NCBI GenBank assembly: GCA_027295365.1
Contig: JAPULD010000011.1
Coordinates: forward strand, 1 to 7,691
DNA length: 7,691 nt
From: Planctomycetota bacterium
GTDB lineage: Bacteria > Planctomycetota > Phycisphaerae > Phycisphaerales > SM1A02
Direction of reading: 5' to 3'
Part shown: one piece after another, positions 1 through 6,193 of the stretch
Layout: the number at the start of each line of letters is the position of its first letter
Numbering within the stretch: the first letter of the stretch is position 1
The notes under the pieces: model-generated
Databases searched by the model: none
Told to the model about the DNA's origin: nothing
The model's input: the letters and a program-made list of their open reading frames with translations, nothing else
Made by a program: the position numbers and the translations under genes

Positions 1-59
1 ATTTGGGAATTGGAAAGAATATGAAGCACAAAGAAGTTTCCGTTTGCACCCTTTGATTT

Positions 60-96
60 CCCTAATCCCAAATCCCTATTGCCTAATCCCTTCCCC
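60..96 (-). repeat. G-run repeat with telomere-like GGGATTAGGG core
   Basis: On the plus strand this stretch has five C-runs: CCC at 60-62, 67-69, 74-76 and 88-90, and CCCC at 93-96. The spacers are TAAT, AAAT, 11 nt and TT. The 9-mer CCTAATCCC occurs twice, at 61-69 and 82-90. Read on the minus strand, which is the sense strand of the adjacent lpxB-like gene, it is a series of G-runs starting directly after the stop codon. Three runs have 4-nt loops and a fourth is 11 nt away, so a long-loop G-quadruplex is possible but the strict short-loop pattern is not met. An 8-bp inverted match, ATTTGGGA at 1-8 with TCCCAAAT at 66-73, lies around it. Positions 1-59 hold nothing else that I recognise. 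I cannot tell whether this is a dispersed genomic repeat. Confidence 0.5.
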
Positions 97-1308
97 TTAC
101 ATATGCCCGGTCTTGATGATTCGGATGATGAGGGTGGTCGCTTCCTCCGCCGGGCGCTTGTTGGCAAAGCGATAGCAGACACGCTGCAGTTCCTCGCTCT
201 GGTTGGCGACGTTCTTGGAATCCGAGAAGAATTCAGACAGCGACCTGATGATCGGCCCGGGCCCCCCGATATAGGGTGCGAACTCAGGCACGATCTCGCG
301 ATCGGCGATGATGTTGGGCAACAGAATGAACTTTGTTCGCAGGAATAATTTTCCCAGGATCCATGTCAACACATCGGTTTTGTAGATCCCGACCATCGCC
401 TTGCGTTGCCGCGCGATGTGCATGGTGATCGTCCCGGAGACCGCGATGCTCATGTCCGCCCAGCAGATCGCTTCTTCGTGCATTCCGCGAATCATGCTGA
501 GTCCGGTCGGGAAGACCTTGACCTTCTTGTGCACGATCTTCGCAATCTCCTCATCGGCCGCGACGATCAGTCCGCTCAATCCGGAATATCTCCCCTGCAG
601 TTCGAGATACACCTTCAGGATCAGAGGCAGGTTCATCTTCACCTCCTGAGGCCTTGATCCCGGAAAGATCGCCAGTCTTGGCGACCCCTGAGGCAATCCA
701 TGCGTGTGTTCTCGAAGTTGTTCAGGATCGATCGAGCGGTTGATGGCGGGATGGCCGATGAACCGGGCGGGCACGCCTCGATCGCCAAACCACTGTTCCT
801 CGAAAGGCAGCACGCAGAGCACGAGGTCGGTGTTCTTTCTCAGTTTTCGCAATCGCCAGCGTCCCCAGGCCCAGATCTGGGGAGCCACCAGGTGGATGAT
901 GCGTACGCCCTTCTTACGCATGATCTTGCAGATGGGGAAGTTCGCCGCGGGAGAATCTACGGGGACATGAGCCAGGATGCGATATTCCTTCATCCAGCGT
1001 TTGATGCGACTCACTTGCTTGCGGACGGCAAAGACCTTGGACAGCGCACTGAGCCCCATGGCGCTGCCTTCGCAGGTTCGCTCGACCATGGTGGCCCCGG
1101 CGGCCTCCATGAGAGGGCCTCCCCAGGCATAGATCTTCAGGCCCGGAACCTTCTTGAGCAGTTCCGTGATGATCGGGGCCGCCAGCGCGTCCCCACTTGG
1201 CTCGAAGGCCGTGAAAAGAATTGCCGCCCGTCCCTTTTTTGCCGCTCCCCCTGGTTTGGGATCCTGTTCTTTGGCGGCTTTCTTCTTATCCTTATCCACT
1301 TTTGCCAT
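97..1308 (-). CDS. lpxB: Lipid-A-disaccharide synthase (LpxB family), divergent
   Basis: Predicted GT-B glycosyltransferase of 403 aa (E. coli LpxB is 382). The family joins UDP-2,3-diacylglucosamine to lipid X, giving lipid A disaccharide on the cytoplasmic face of the inner membrane. Visible motifs in order: FEPSGD (35-40; family form GEASGD), VDSPAAN (117-123; family IDAPDFN), APQIWAWGRWR (142-152), LPFEEQWF (167-174), FIGHP (183-187), FPGSRPQEV (215-223), SGTITMH (291-297; family SGTAALE) and LPNIIADREIVPE (330-342). A Lys-rich tail of about 27 residues precedes the fold. Oddities: the second Asp of IDAPDFN is Ala, and the Glu of the SGT..LE motif is His297. The ATG at 1308 is chosen because GGAGGT ends 9 nt before it; the TTG at 1314 would lie only 3 nt from that site. 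No other lpx genes are nearby. Family assignment is firm; whether the chemistry is unchanged is less certain. Confidence 0.88.
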   Translation of the reverse strand: MAKVDKDKKKAAKEQDPKPGGAAKKGRAAILFTAFEPSGDALAAPIITELLKKVPGLKIYAWGGPLMEAAGATMVERTCEGSAMGLSALSKVFAVRKQVSRIKRWMKEYRILAHVPVDSPAANFPICKIMRKKGVRIIHLVAPQIWAWGRWRLRKLRKNTDLVLCVLPFEEQWFGDRGVPARFIGHPAINRSIDPEQLREHTHGLPQGSPRLAIFPGSRPQEVKMNLPLILKVYLELQGRYSGLSGLIVAADEEIAKIVHKKVKVFPTGLSMIRGMHEEAICWADMSIAVSGTITMHIARQRKAMVGIYKTDVLTWILGKLFLRTKFILLPNIIADREIVPEFAPYIGGPGPIIRSLSEFFSDSKNVANQSEELQRVCYRFANKRPAEEATTLIIRIIKTGHM

Positions 1309-1317
1309 CCCCAATAA

Positions 1318-1323
1318 ACCTCC
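1318..1323 (-). promoter_or_regulatory. Ribosome binding site of the lpxB-like gene
   Basis: On the minus strand GGAGGT lies 9 nt before the ATG at 1308. It decides the start against the in-frame TTG at 1314, which would be too close to this site. Confidence 0.75.
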
Positions 1324-1349
1324 ATGTTTATGTCATACGTCAAGTGCCC

Positions 1350-1359
1350 TCAAATTTGA
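1350..1359. promoter_or_regulatory. Palindrome in divergent intergenic region, possible operator
   Basis: TCAAATTTGA is a perfect 10-bp palindrome in the 141-bp gap between the divergent lpxB-like and GH113-like genes, a usual place for a shared operator. It overlaps a plus-strand TTGACT at 1356-1361 that resembles a -35 box, but I find no good -10 at 16-18 nt from it. On the minus strand, TATGAC (1337-1332) could be a -10 for lpxB with a leader of roughly 17 nt, but its -35 is poor. The palindrome is seen directly; a regulatory role is inference, and a 10-bp palindrome by chance in a gap of this size is not very unlikely. Confidence 0.25.
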
Positions 1360-1411
1360 CTTTGAAGGCGGAATATCTTCACCCCGGGAATTGATTGGAT
1401 CGGTGAAAAGG

Positions 1412-1443
1412 TCCACAACCCATCCGGGCCTGCCGCATACGAT
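1412..1443 (+). promoter_or_regulatory. Candidate leaderless promoter of the GH113-like gene
   Basis: TACGAT (1438-1443, 4 of 6 to TATAAT) ends exactly 6 nt before the ATG at 1450. That would put the transcription start on the A of the start codon. A weak -35-like TCCACA sits at 1412-1417, with a long 20-nt spacer. There is no Shine-Dalgarno sequence before this ATG, which fits leaderless expression. The same arrangement recurs before asnB. The -35 is poor, so this rests on position and on the absence of a ribosome binding site. Confidence 0.35.
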
Positions 1444-1449
1444 ATAACC

Positions 1450-2640
1450 ATGTCCACTTCCGTGCATCCTGGACTCCGACCCATCACTCGCGTGGCGATT
1501 GCCTTGCTGTTGCTTTCGCCACTGGTTCTGGCAGCTCCGAGGATCTGGGGTCGTTTTGGCCCGACTGCCGGACTCGACAACGAATCAGGCCATCCCAGAC
1601 TCACGATTGCATCGACGCGCCCCATTCTGGGTTATGCGATCGTCGCTCACCACATCGGAAAACTCGATCTGTATCTCGATTCGGTGGATCGGATCGCAGC
1701 CTTGGGGGCCAATTCTCTGACGATCGTCACCCCCATGTTCCAGAAGTATGTCGATTCCAGTGAGATCAAGTATCTCGATCATAAATGCCCCACTGAACAG
1801 CAGTTGAAAGCAATTTTCAGCCGGGCGAAGTCACATGGTCTCATGACCACCATTCAGCCCATCGTCCTCATTGAGAAGCCGGGCAAGAAGGATTGGCGAG
1901 GCGTGATCGAGCCCAAGGATTGGGAAACTTGGTGGGCCAGTTACCATGAATTGATCGATCGTTTCCTGAGGGTGGCCATCGAATCCGACGTTGACATGTT
2001 CGTCATGGGCAGCGAATTGAACACCACCGAGGAGAACCTTGATCAGTGGCAGGAGATCGTGGACAAGATTCGTTCGAATTTTGACGGCCAGATCACCTAT
2101 TCCGCCAACTGGGACCGATATGACAAGACCCAGATCTGGACCAAGGTCGATGTGATCAGCATCAGTTCGTATTTCGAGCTTGAGCGAAACAATCCCGGTG
2201 CACCAAAGAAGGATCTGGTCTTTGCCTGGGGACCGATCAGGCGAAAACTGCTTCAGTTCGCCAATGACTGGGATATGCCTATGTTGCTCAGCGAGTTGGG
2301 GTATCCCTCGCTGCCCTGGGCGAATGCTCACCCCTGGAATTATGTCGCCGATGGCATCAATGCAGATCATGAAATGCAGGCCCGCTGCTACGAGGCGTTC
2401 TTCGAGGCCTGGGCGGAGACGATTGCCGATCTCGAAGGCCCCGCTGCGGGATTCACCTGCTATCACTGGGATCCTTACCACCGGGGTCGATCCAAGGACA
2501 CGGGGTATGGCATCGAGGGCAAGCCGAGCAAGAGGGTCATCATGGAAGGCTTCGAGCGGATCAAGGAACTCGCTTCGGATCCGGATCGCCCAGCATCAAC
2601 CCAGCCCCAAACGATGCCCACGACCGCCCCGGCCAGATAA
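1450..2640 (+). CDS. GH113-like TIM-barrel glycoside hydrolase, membrane-anchored or secreted
   Basis: 396 aa. Residues 14-29 form a hydrophobic segment after Arg10 and Arg14, ending in LVLAAP, so it is a signal peptide or N-terminal anchor; the rest is probably outside the cytoplasmic membrane. From about residue 58 the protein looks like the GH113 (beta-mannanase-like) TIM barrel. It shows ILGYAIVAHH (59-68), a DWETWWASYHELIDRF segment (157-172), MGSELN (186-191) with candidate acid/base Glu189, ITYSANWD (215-222), and LLSELGYPS (279-287) with candidate nucleophile Glu282. FTCYHWDPYH (335-344) near the end would line the active site. A Pro/Thr-rich tail (380-396) follows. The retained Glu pair suggests an active hydrolase, but the substrate is unknown; mannan or another polysaccharide is only a family-based guess. 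The start has no ribosome binding site. The gap to aspS is 170 bp, with no clear terminator or promoter seen in it. Confidence 0.75.
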   Translation: MSTSVHPGLRPITRVAIALLLLSPLVLAAPRIWGRFGPTAGLDNESGHPRLTIASTRPILGYAIVAHHIGKLDLYLDSVDRIAALGANSLTIVTPMFQKYVDSSEIKYLDHKCPTEQQLKAIFSRAKSHGLMTTIQPIVLIEKPGKKDWRGVIEPKDWETWWASYHELIDRFLRVAIESDVDMFVMGSELNTTEENLDQWQEIVDKIRSNFDGQITYSANWDRYDKTQIWTKVDVISISSYFELERNNPGAPKKDLVFAWGPIRRKLLQFANDWDMPMLLSELGYPSLPWANAHPWNYVADGINADHEMQARCYEAFFEAWAETIADLEGPAAGFTCYHWDPYHRGRSKDTGYGIEGKPSKRVIMEGFERIKELASDPDRPASTQPQTMPTTAPAR

Positions 2641-2796
2641 CGCCTCACCCCTCTTCATGACTTTTTGTGAATCGTGTCAACCTCGACTTGGTGGGCTGTT
2701 CATTCCTAAACAATGACCTACGATGCCCAACTTGCATCCATATAGCTCCACCTTATTGGGGTTCAATTCACCGGGTGCGATCATCACTTCCATGTG

Positions 2797-2802
2797 AAGG
2801 AG
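2797..2802 (+). promoter_or_regulatory. Ribosome binding site fixing the GTG start of aspS
   Basis: AAGGAG lies 8 nt before the GTG at 2811. The reading frame stays open upstream to an ATG at 2667, but only this GTG has a good site, and it gives the normal AspRS N-terminus (KRTHMCG). Confidence 0.85.
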
Positions 2803-2810
2803 CGATTTTC

Positions 2811-4592
2811 GTGAAGCTCAAACGCACCCACATGTGCGGCAAACTCCGCGCCACAGACGATGGGCAGACCGCTATCCTCGCCGGTTGGGTCAACACCTAT
2901 CGTGACCAGGGCAAGGGATTGATCTTCGTCGATCTCCGCGACCGCAGCGGAATGACGCAGATCGTCTTTGATCTCGAAGACGTGGCCGAGGAAGTCGTGA
3001 CCTTGGCCAAGGCCTTGCGTCGAGAGGATGTCGTGGCCATCAAGGGCCTCGTGCGAATGCGCGAAGCCGGGGCAAATCCGAAGCTCACCACGGGGGAGAT
3101 CGAACTCGCCGCGGTTGAATTGGAAATACTGAACAAGACCGAGAATCCGCCCATCCTTCCCGATGAGCATGATGCGGAGAAGATCGCCGAGGAAAAGCGG
3201 CTCGCGTATCGCTACATCGATCTGCGTCGCCCCCGGATGCAGGAGATCCTCACGACGCGACACAAGCTCACGAGGCTGACCCGTGACTACTTTGGCGATG
3301 AGGGATTTCTGGAAGTCGAAACGCCCTTCCTGATCAAGACGACGCCTGAAGGCGCACGGGATTTCATCGTTCCCTCAAGGCTGTACCCCGGACAATGGTA
3401 CGCTTTGCCACAAAGTCCCCAGATCTTCAAGCAGATCCTCATGGTGGGCGGGTGCGATCGCTACATGCAGATCGTCAAGTGTTTTCGCGATGAGGATCCC
3501 CGGGCCGATCGTCAGGCGGAATTCACGCAAATCGATCTGGAGATGAGCTTCGTGGATCGCGACGACGTGATCGACGTCATGGGTCGTTTCGTGACGAAAG
3601 TGTGGAAGGACATCCTGGACGTAGAGATTGGCGAAATCAAGACCATCTCCTGGCATGACGCCATGGAGCGATATGGAATCGATCGCCCTGACCTGCGTTT
3701 TGGTCTGGAATTAGAGGACATTTCCGACCTCGCCGCGAAAATGGATTTCAAGGTCTTCACCGGTGCGCTTGAGAAGGACAAGGGCGTGGTCAAGGCCATG
3801 CGTATCCCGGGCGGCGTCGAGAAGATGACGCGGAAGATGACCGACGCCTGCAGCGAGTTCGTCAAGACTTTCAAGGCGGGTGGAGCCCCCAGCGTCAAGT
3901 ACACCGGCAACGGATTCGAAACCGGCATCGCCAAGTTCATCGGCCCCATCGCCGATGAATTGAAGACCAGACTTGGCCTCGAACCAGGCGATCTGGTGTT
4001 CTTCACCGCCGACACCTGGAACATCGCCACCAAGGCGATGGGCGAGCTGCGCAACAAGATCGCGCGCGACCTTGATCTCATCGATCCGAGTCTCTGGAAC
4101 TTCGTCTGGGTGATCGACTTCCCGATGTTTGAATACGACGAGGAAGGGAGTCGATGGAACGCTTTGCACCACCCCTTTACGTCCCCCATGCCCGATCAGA
4201 TGGAGAAGCTCGCGACTGATCCGGGAGGTTGCATCTCCGCGGGATACGACCTCGTCTGCAATGGCTCGGAAATCGCCGGCGGTTCGATTCGTATTCACGA
4301 CCAGAACGTGCAGCGCAAGGCTTTTGAACTTCTGGGGATCACGCCCGAGGACGCCGAGATGAAATTCGGCTTCCTGCTCAAGGCCCTGCGATTCGGCGCC
4401 CCGCCCATGGGTGGCATCGCCTTTGGGCTTGATCGATTGTGCATGCTCCTCGTGGGCACCGAGAATATCCGCGACGTGATCGCCTTCCCCAAGACCCAGA
4501 CGGGACAGGATCTCATGTCCGAGGCCCCTGGGCCGGTCGATCTCACACAGCTCGAGGAATTGCACGTCAGATCCCATCTCCCGGAGTCGTAA
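2811..4592 (+). CDS. aspS: Aspartyl-tRNA synthetase, bacterial type
   Basis: 593 aa (E. coli AspRS is 590). Class II synthetase that charges tRNA-Asp with aspartate in the cytoplasm. The OB-fold anticodon domain covers about 1-108 (KRTHMCG, AGWVNTYRDQ). Motif 1 is ETPFLIKTTPEGARDFIVPSR-like (170-190), followed by YALPQSPQIFKQ (197-208). Motif 2 is CFRDEDPRADRQAEFTQID (224-242), and motif 3 is GIAFGLDR (535-542) before NIRDVIAFPKT (552-562). The bacterial GAD insert lies at about 300-420, and HHPFTSP (453-459) is present. All catalytic signatures are intact. The GTG start follows from the AAGGAG site and family length. The anticodon loop reads RDQGKG where E. coli has RDLG and tRNA-Asn-tolerant enzymes have RDHG: Gln33 sits at the discriminating position, with one extra residue. 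Whether it also charges tRNA-Asn cannot be read from this. No terminator is visible before the next gene, so co-transcription with it is possible. Confidence 0.97.
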   Translation: MKLKRTHMCGKLRATDDGQTAILAGWVNTYRDQGKGLIFVDLRDRSGMTQIVFDLEDVAEEVVTLAKALRREDVVAIKGLVRMREAGANPKLTTGEIELAAVELEILNKTENPPILPDEHDAEKIAEEKRLAYRYIDLRRPRMQEILTTRHKLTRLTRDYFGDEGFLEVETPFLIKTTPEGARDFIVPSRLYPGQWYALPQSPQIFKQILMVGGCDRYMQIVKCFRDEDPRADRQAEFTQIDLEMSFVDRDDVIDVMGRFVTKVWKDILDVEIGEIKTISWHDAMERYGIDRPDLRFGLELEDISDLAAKMDFKVFTGALEKDKGVVKAMRIPGGVEKMTRKMTDACSEFVKTFKAGGAPSVKYTGNGFETGIAKFIGPIADELKTRLGLEPGDLVFFTADTWNIATKAMGELRNKIARDLDLIDPSLWNFVWVIDFPMFEYDEEGSRWNALHHPFTSPMPDQMEKLATDPGGCISAGYDLVCNGSEIAGGSIRIHDQNVQRKAFELLGITPEDAEMKFGFLLKALRFGAPPMGGIAFGLDRLCMLLVGTENIRDVIAFPKTQTGQDLMSEAPGPVDLTQLEELHVRSHLPES

Positions 4593-4733
4593 GTATTTGG
4601 CGCAACAGAATTGTGGGCAAGGAACCCCTATTTACCAAGAAAATGTTTGCCGCATTGGCGAAACTCCCGGTTTTCCATGCGTCGAATCATGGTGATCCTG
4701 CGCAATTTCCTGGCATGAATTACCATGAACGCA

Positions 4734-4751
4734 CACGCTTCTTCGAGCGTG
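4734..4751 (+). other. Small hairpin just upstream of the TPR-hydrolase gene
   Basis: CACGCT (4734-4739) pairs with AGCGTG (4746-4751), and an inner T-G wobble can close the loop to CTTC. No T-tract follows, so it is not an intrinsic terminator. It ends 18 nt before the GGAG ribosome binding site. It could influence RNA stability or translation, or be chance. Confidence 0.25.
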
Positions 4752-4769
4752 CCATGAAATGCCAAGATC

Positions 4770-4773
4770 GGAG
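4770..4773 (+). promoter_or_regulatory. Ribosome binding site of the TPR-hydrolase gene
   Basis: GGAG ends 8 nt before the ATG at 4782. The in-frame GTG at 4773 overlaps this site and is therefore unlikely to be the start. Confidence 0.65.
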
Positions 4774-4781
4774 TGCCTCTG

Positions 4782-6077
4782 ATGACCGAGAATTCCTCCC
4801 CCAACGCAAAACCCGACAGCGATTCGACACATGCTCCTGTCCAAGTCGATCCGACGAACACGTCCTCCTCAAAGCCCCGACAGAAATCGCTCCTCAAGGG
4901 TGTCCTCATCATCGTCATCCTGCTGGGCAGTCTGGTCGTGATCTACGCTTTCCAACCCAAGGCTCGTGCATATGCCTTGAACGCGATCGAGGCGATGCGC
5001 TCCGGGACCGATGAATTCCTGAACCCCCCACCCGAGCGGGACTTGGCGCTTCTGTCGCTGGCCGCCTCACATTGGCAAATGCAGGACTGGGAGAAGATCG
5101 TTGACAGCCACAGCAAGGTGGTGGAACTAGAACCCCAGAATTACACCACGTGGAGCCGATTGGGATCCGCCCGGCACCGACTTGGGGACTATCAGGGTGC
5201 CATCGAGGCGCATCGCAATGCAACGTACAGCCCCATCTTCGCGGCCACTGCCTGGTACAACCTCGCCTGTGAATACGCATTGACCGATCAGATCGACGAG
5301 GCGTTCGAGGCGCTCGACCAATCCTTGCGTCTCGGTTTTGGCAATGTCAATCTGATACAGACCGATCCGGAGCTCGATGTCCTGCGCGAGGATGATCGAT
5401 TCTTCATTCCCCCTGCTCCCGAGCGATTGACCTACACGACCCAGGACGGCACGGAGATCCAATACTGGTTGGTCCTGCCCAAGGACTTTGATCCCGAGAA
5501 GTCCTATCCAGGTCTGGTTGGCGTGGCGGGCGGCAACCAGAACATCAACGGGGCCCAAGGTTCCCTGTCCAGATTCTGGGGCATGCAGGCTTACCGGCAT
5601 GGATGGATCGTCATCGCGCCCGCGGCGCCGCGCACCATGAGTTTTTTCGTGGGCGAAGGCCATCTCCAGTTGGAAGAACTTCTCGACAGCGTTCTCGAAG
5701 AGTACAACATCGAAGACGGAAAGTTTCATATCGCCGGCTACAGCAATGGCGGTACCAGCGCCTTCAACATCGCGTCGCAATTCCCCGACAAGTTCCAGTC
5801 CGTCACCGTCTTTCCGGGCTATGCCATCCCGGGGCCGTCCTTTGATCGACTGGAGAACCTCACCGGAATGCACGTCTCGATGTATTGGGGCGAAAAAGAC
5901 TTAGGGCCTTCCGAAAAGTTCTCCCGGGAGACCCACGCCCGACTCAAGATGCTTGGCATCGAATCTTCGATCAAGGAATTCCCGGGCGAACCTCACATTC
6001 CGCACAGCCTGATGGGCGACGAGTTGATCAAGTTACTCGACTCGATTCGCCAGACGAATTCGACCTCCGACTCCTGA
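4782..6077 (+). CDS. Membrane-anchored TPR and alpha/beta-hydrolase fusion protein
   Basis: 431 aa, gene name not recognised. Order of parts: a polar Ser/Pro/Thr-rich N-terminus (1-35); a single membrane helix (about 39-57) after KPRQK, predicted to leave the N-terminus inside and the bulk outside; TPR-like helical repeats (about 86-205: WEKIVDSHSKVVELEP, GDYQGAIEAHRNA, IDEAFEALDQSLRLG), ending in DPELDVLREDDRF, a common close of such arrays; and an alpha/beta-hydrolase domain (about 213-425). The nucleophile elbow is GYSNG with Ser321. Candidate acid is Asp373 in YWGEKDLG, and candidate His is 405 or 408 in GEPHIPHS. It resembles esterases of the dienelactone hydrolase/PHB-depolymerase/acyl-peptidase type, probably envelope-located. 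Substrate unknown. The ATG is chosen over GTG 4773 because GGAG lies 8 nt ahead. The gene is 189 bp after aspS and is followed by a strong terminator. Confidence 0.75.
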   Translation: MTENSSPNAKPDSDSTHAPVQVDPTNTSSSKPRQKSLLKGVLIIVILLGSLVVIYAFQPKARAYALNAIEAMRSGTDEFLNPPPERDLALLSLAASHWQMQDWEKIVDSHSKVVELEPQNYTTWSRLGSARHRLGDYQGAIEAHRNATYSPIFAATAWYNLACEYALTDQIDEAFEALDQSLRLGFGNVNLIQTDPELDVLREDDRFFIPPAPERLTYTTQDGTEIQYWLVLPKDFDPEKSYPGLVGVAGGNQNINGAQGSLSRFWGMQAYRHGWIVIAPAAPRTMSFFVGEGHLQLEELLDSVLEEYNIEDGKFHIAGYSNGGTSAFNIASQFPDKFQSVTVFPGYAIPGPSFDRLENLTGMHVSMYWGEKDLGPSEKFSRETHARLKMLGIESSIKEFPGEPHIPHSLMGDELIKLLDSIRQTNSTSDS

Positions 6078-6106
6078 AGCCCTTGGGGCAGCACAAGGAA
6101 TCCTTC

Positions 6107-6140
6107 ATGGAATCGACTCATGTCGATTCCATTTTTCATT
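6107..6140 (+). terminator. Intrinsic (Rho-independent) terminator
   Basis: ATGGAATCGAC (6107-6117) and GTCGATTCCAT (6122-6132) form a perfect 11-bp stem with the 4-nt loop TCAT. A T-tract (6132-6136, then CATTT) follows. It begins 30 nt after the stop of the TPR-hydrolase gene, so it ends that transcript and insulates asnB from the upstream genes. The stem is AT-richer than most, but it is flawless. Confidence 0.85.
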
Positions 6141-6156
6141 TCGACCCGGTGTGTCC

Positions 6157-6187
6157 TTCACAATTTTCTCGCCAGACTCCCTATGCT
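6157..6187 (+). promoter_or_regulatory. Candidate leaderless promoter of asnB
   Basis: TTCACA (6157-6162, 5 of 6 to TTGACA) and TATGCT (6182-6187, 4 of 6 to TATAAT) are separated by 19 nt, which is a little long. The -10-like box ends exactly 6 nt before the ATG at 6194, so initiation would fall on the start codon. The 40 nt before the ATG are C/T-rich with no Shine-Dalgarno sequence. A terminator lies directly upstream, so asnB needs a promoter in this gap, which supports the call. Confidence 0.5.
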
Positions 6188-6193
6188 CTCATC

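Noticed and set aside
1..73. 8-bp inverted match ATTTGGGA / TCCCAAAT as mobile-element ends
   Set aside because: It is too short, has no transposase between the arms and no target duplication, and is better explained by the low-complexity G-run repeat.
700..1317. 205-codon plus-strand frame opposite the lpxB-like gene
   Set aside because: It overlaps clear LpxB motifs on the minus strand and has no recognisable domain.
2667..2810. In-frame upstream extension of aspS from an ATG, adding 48 residues
   Set aside because: It lacks a good ribosome binding site, would make the protein longer than the family, and the extra residues do not resemble AspRS. The GTG at 2811 has AAGGAG 8 nt ahead.
3711..4577. 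288-codon open frame on the minus strand inside aspS
   Set aside because: It is a shadow of aspS; the plus strand shows full class II synthetase motifs through this stretch.
4734..4751. Hairpin considered as a terminator for aspS
   Set aside because: There is no T-tract, and it lies next to the ribosome binding site of the following gene.
4439..5014. 191-codon plus-strand frame spanning the end of aspS and the next gene
   Set aside because: It overlaps the conserved AspRS C-terminus and the start of the TPR-hydrolase gene in another frame, with no domain of its own.
1450..6077. The four plus-strand genes as one functional system or operon
   Set aside because: The gaps are 116-189 bp, a terminator separates asnB, and the functions do not form a recognised pathway.
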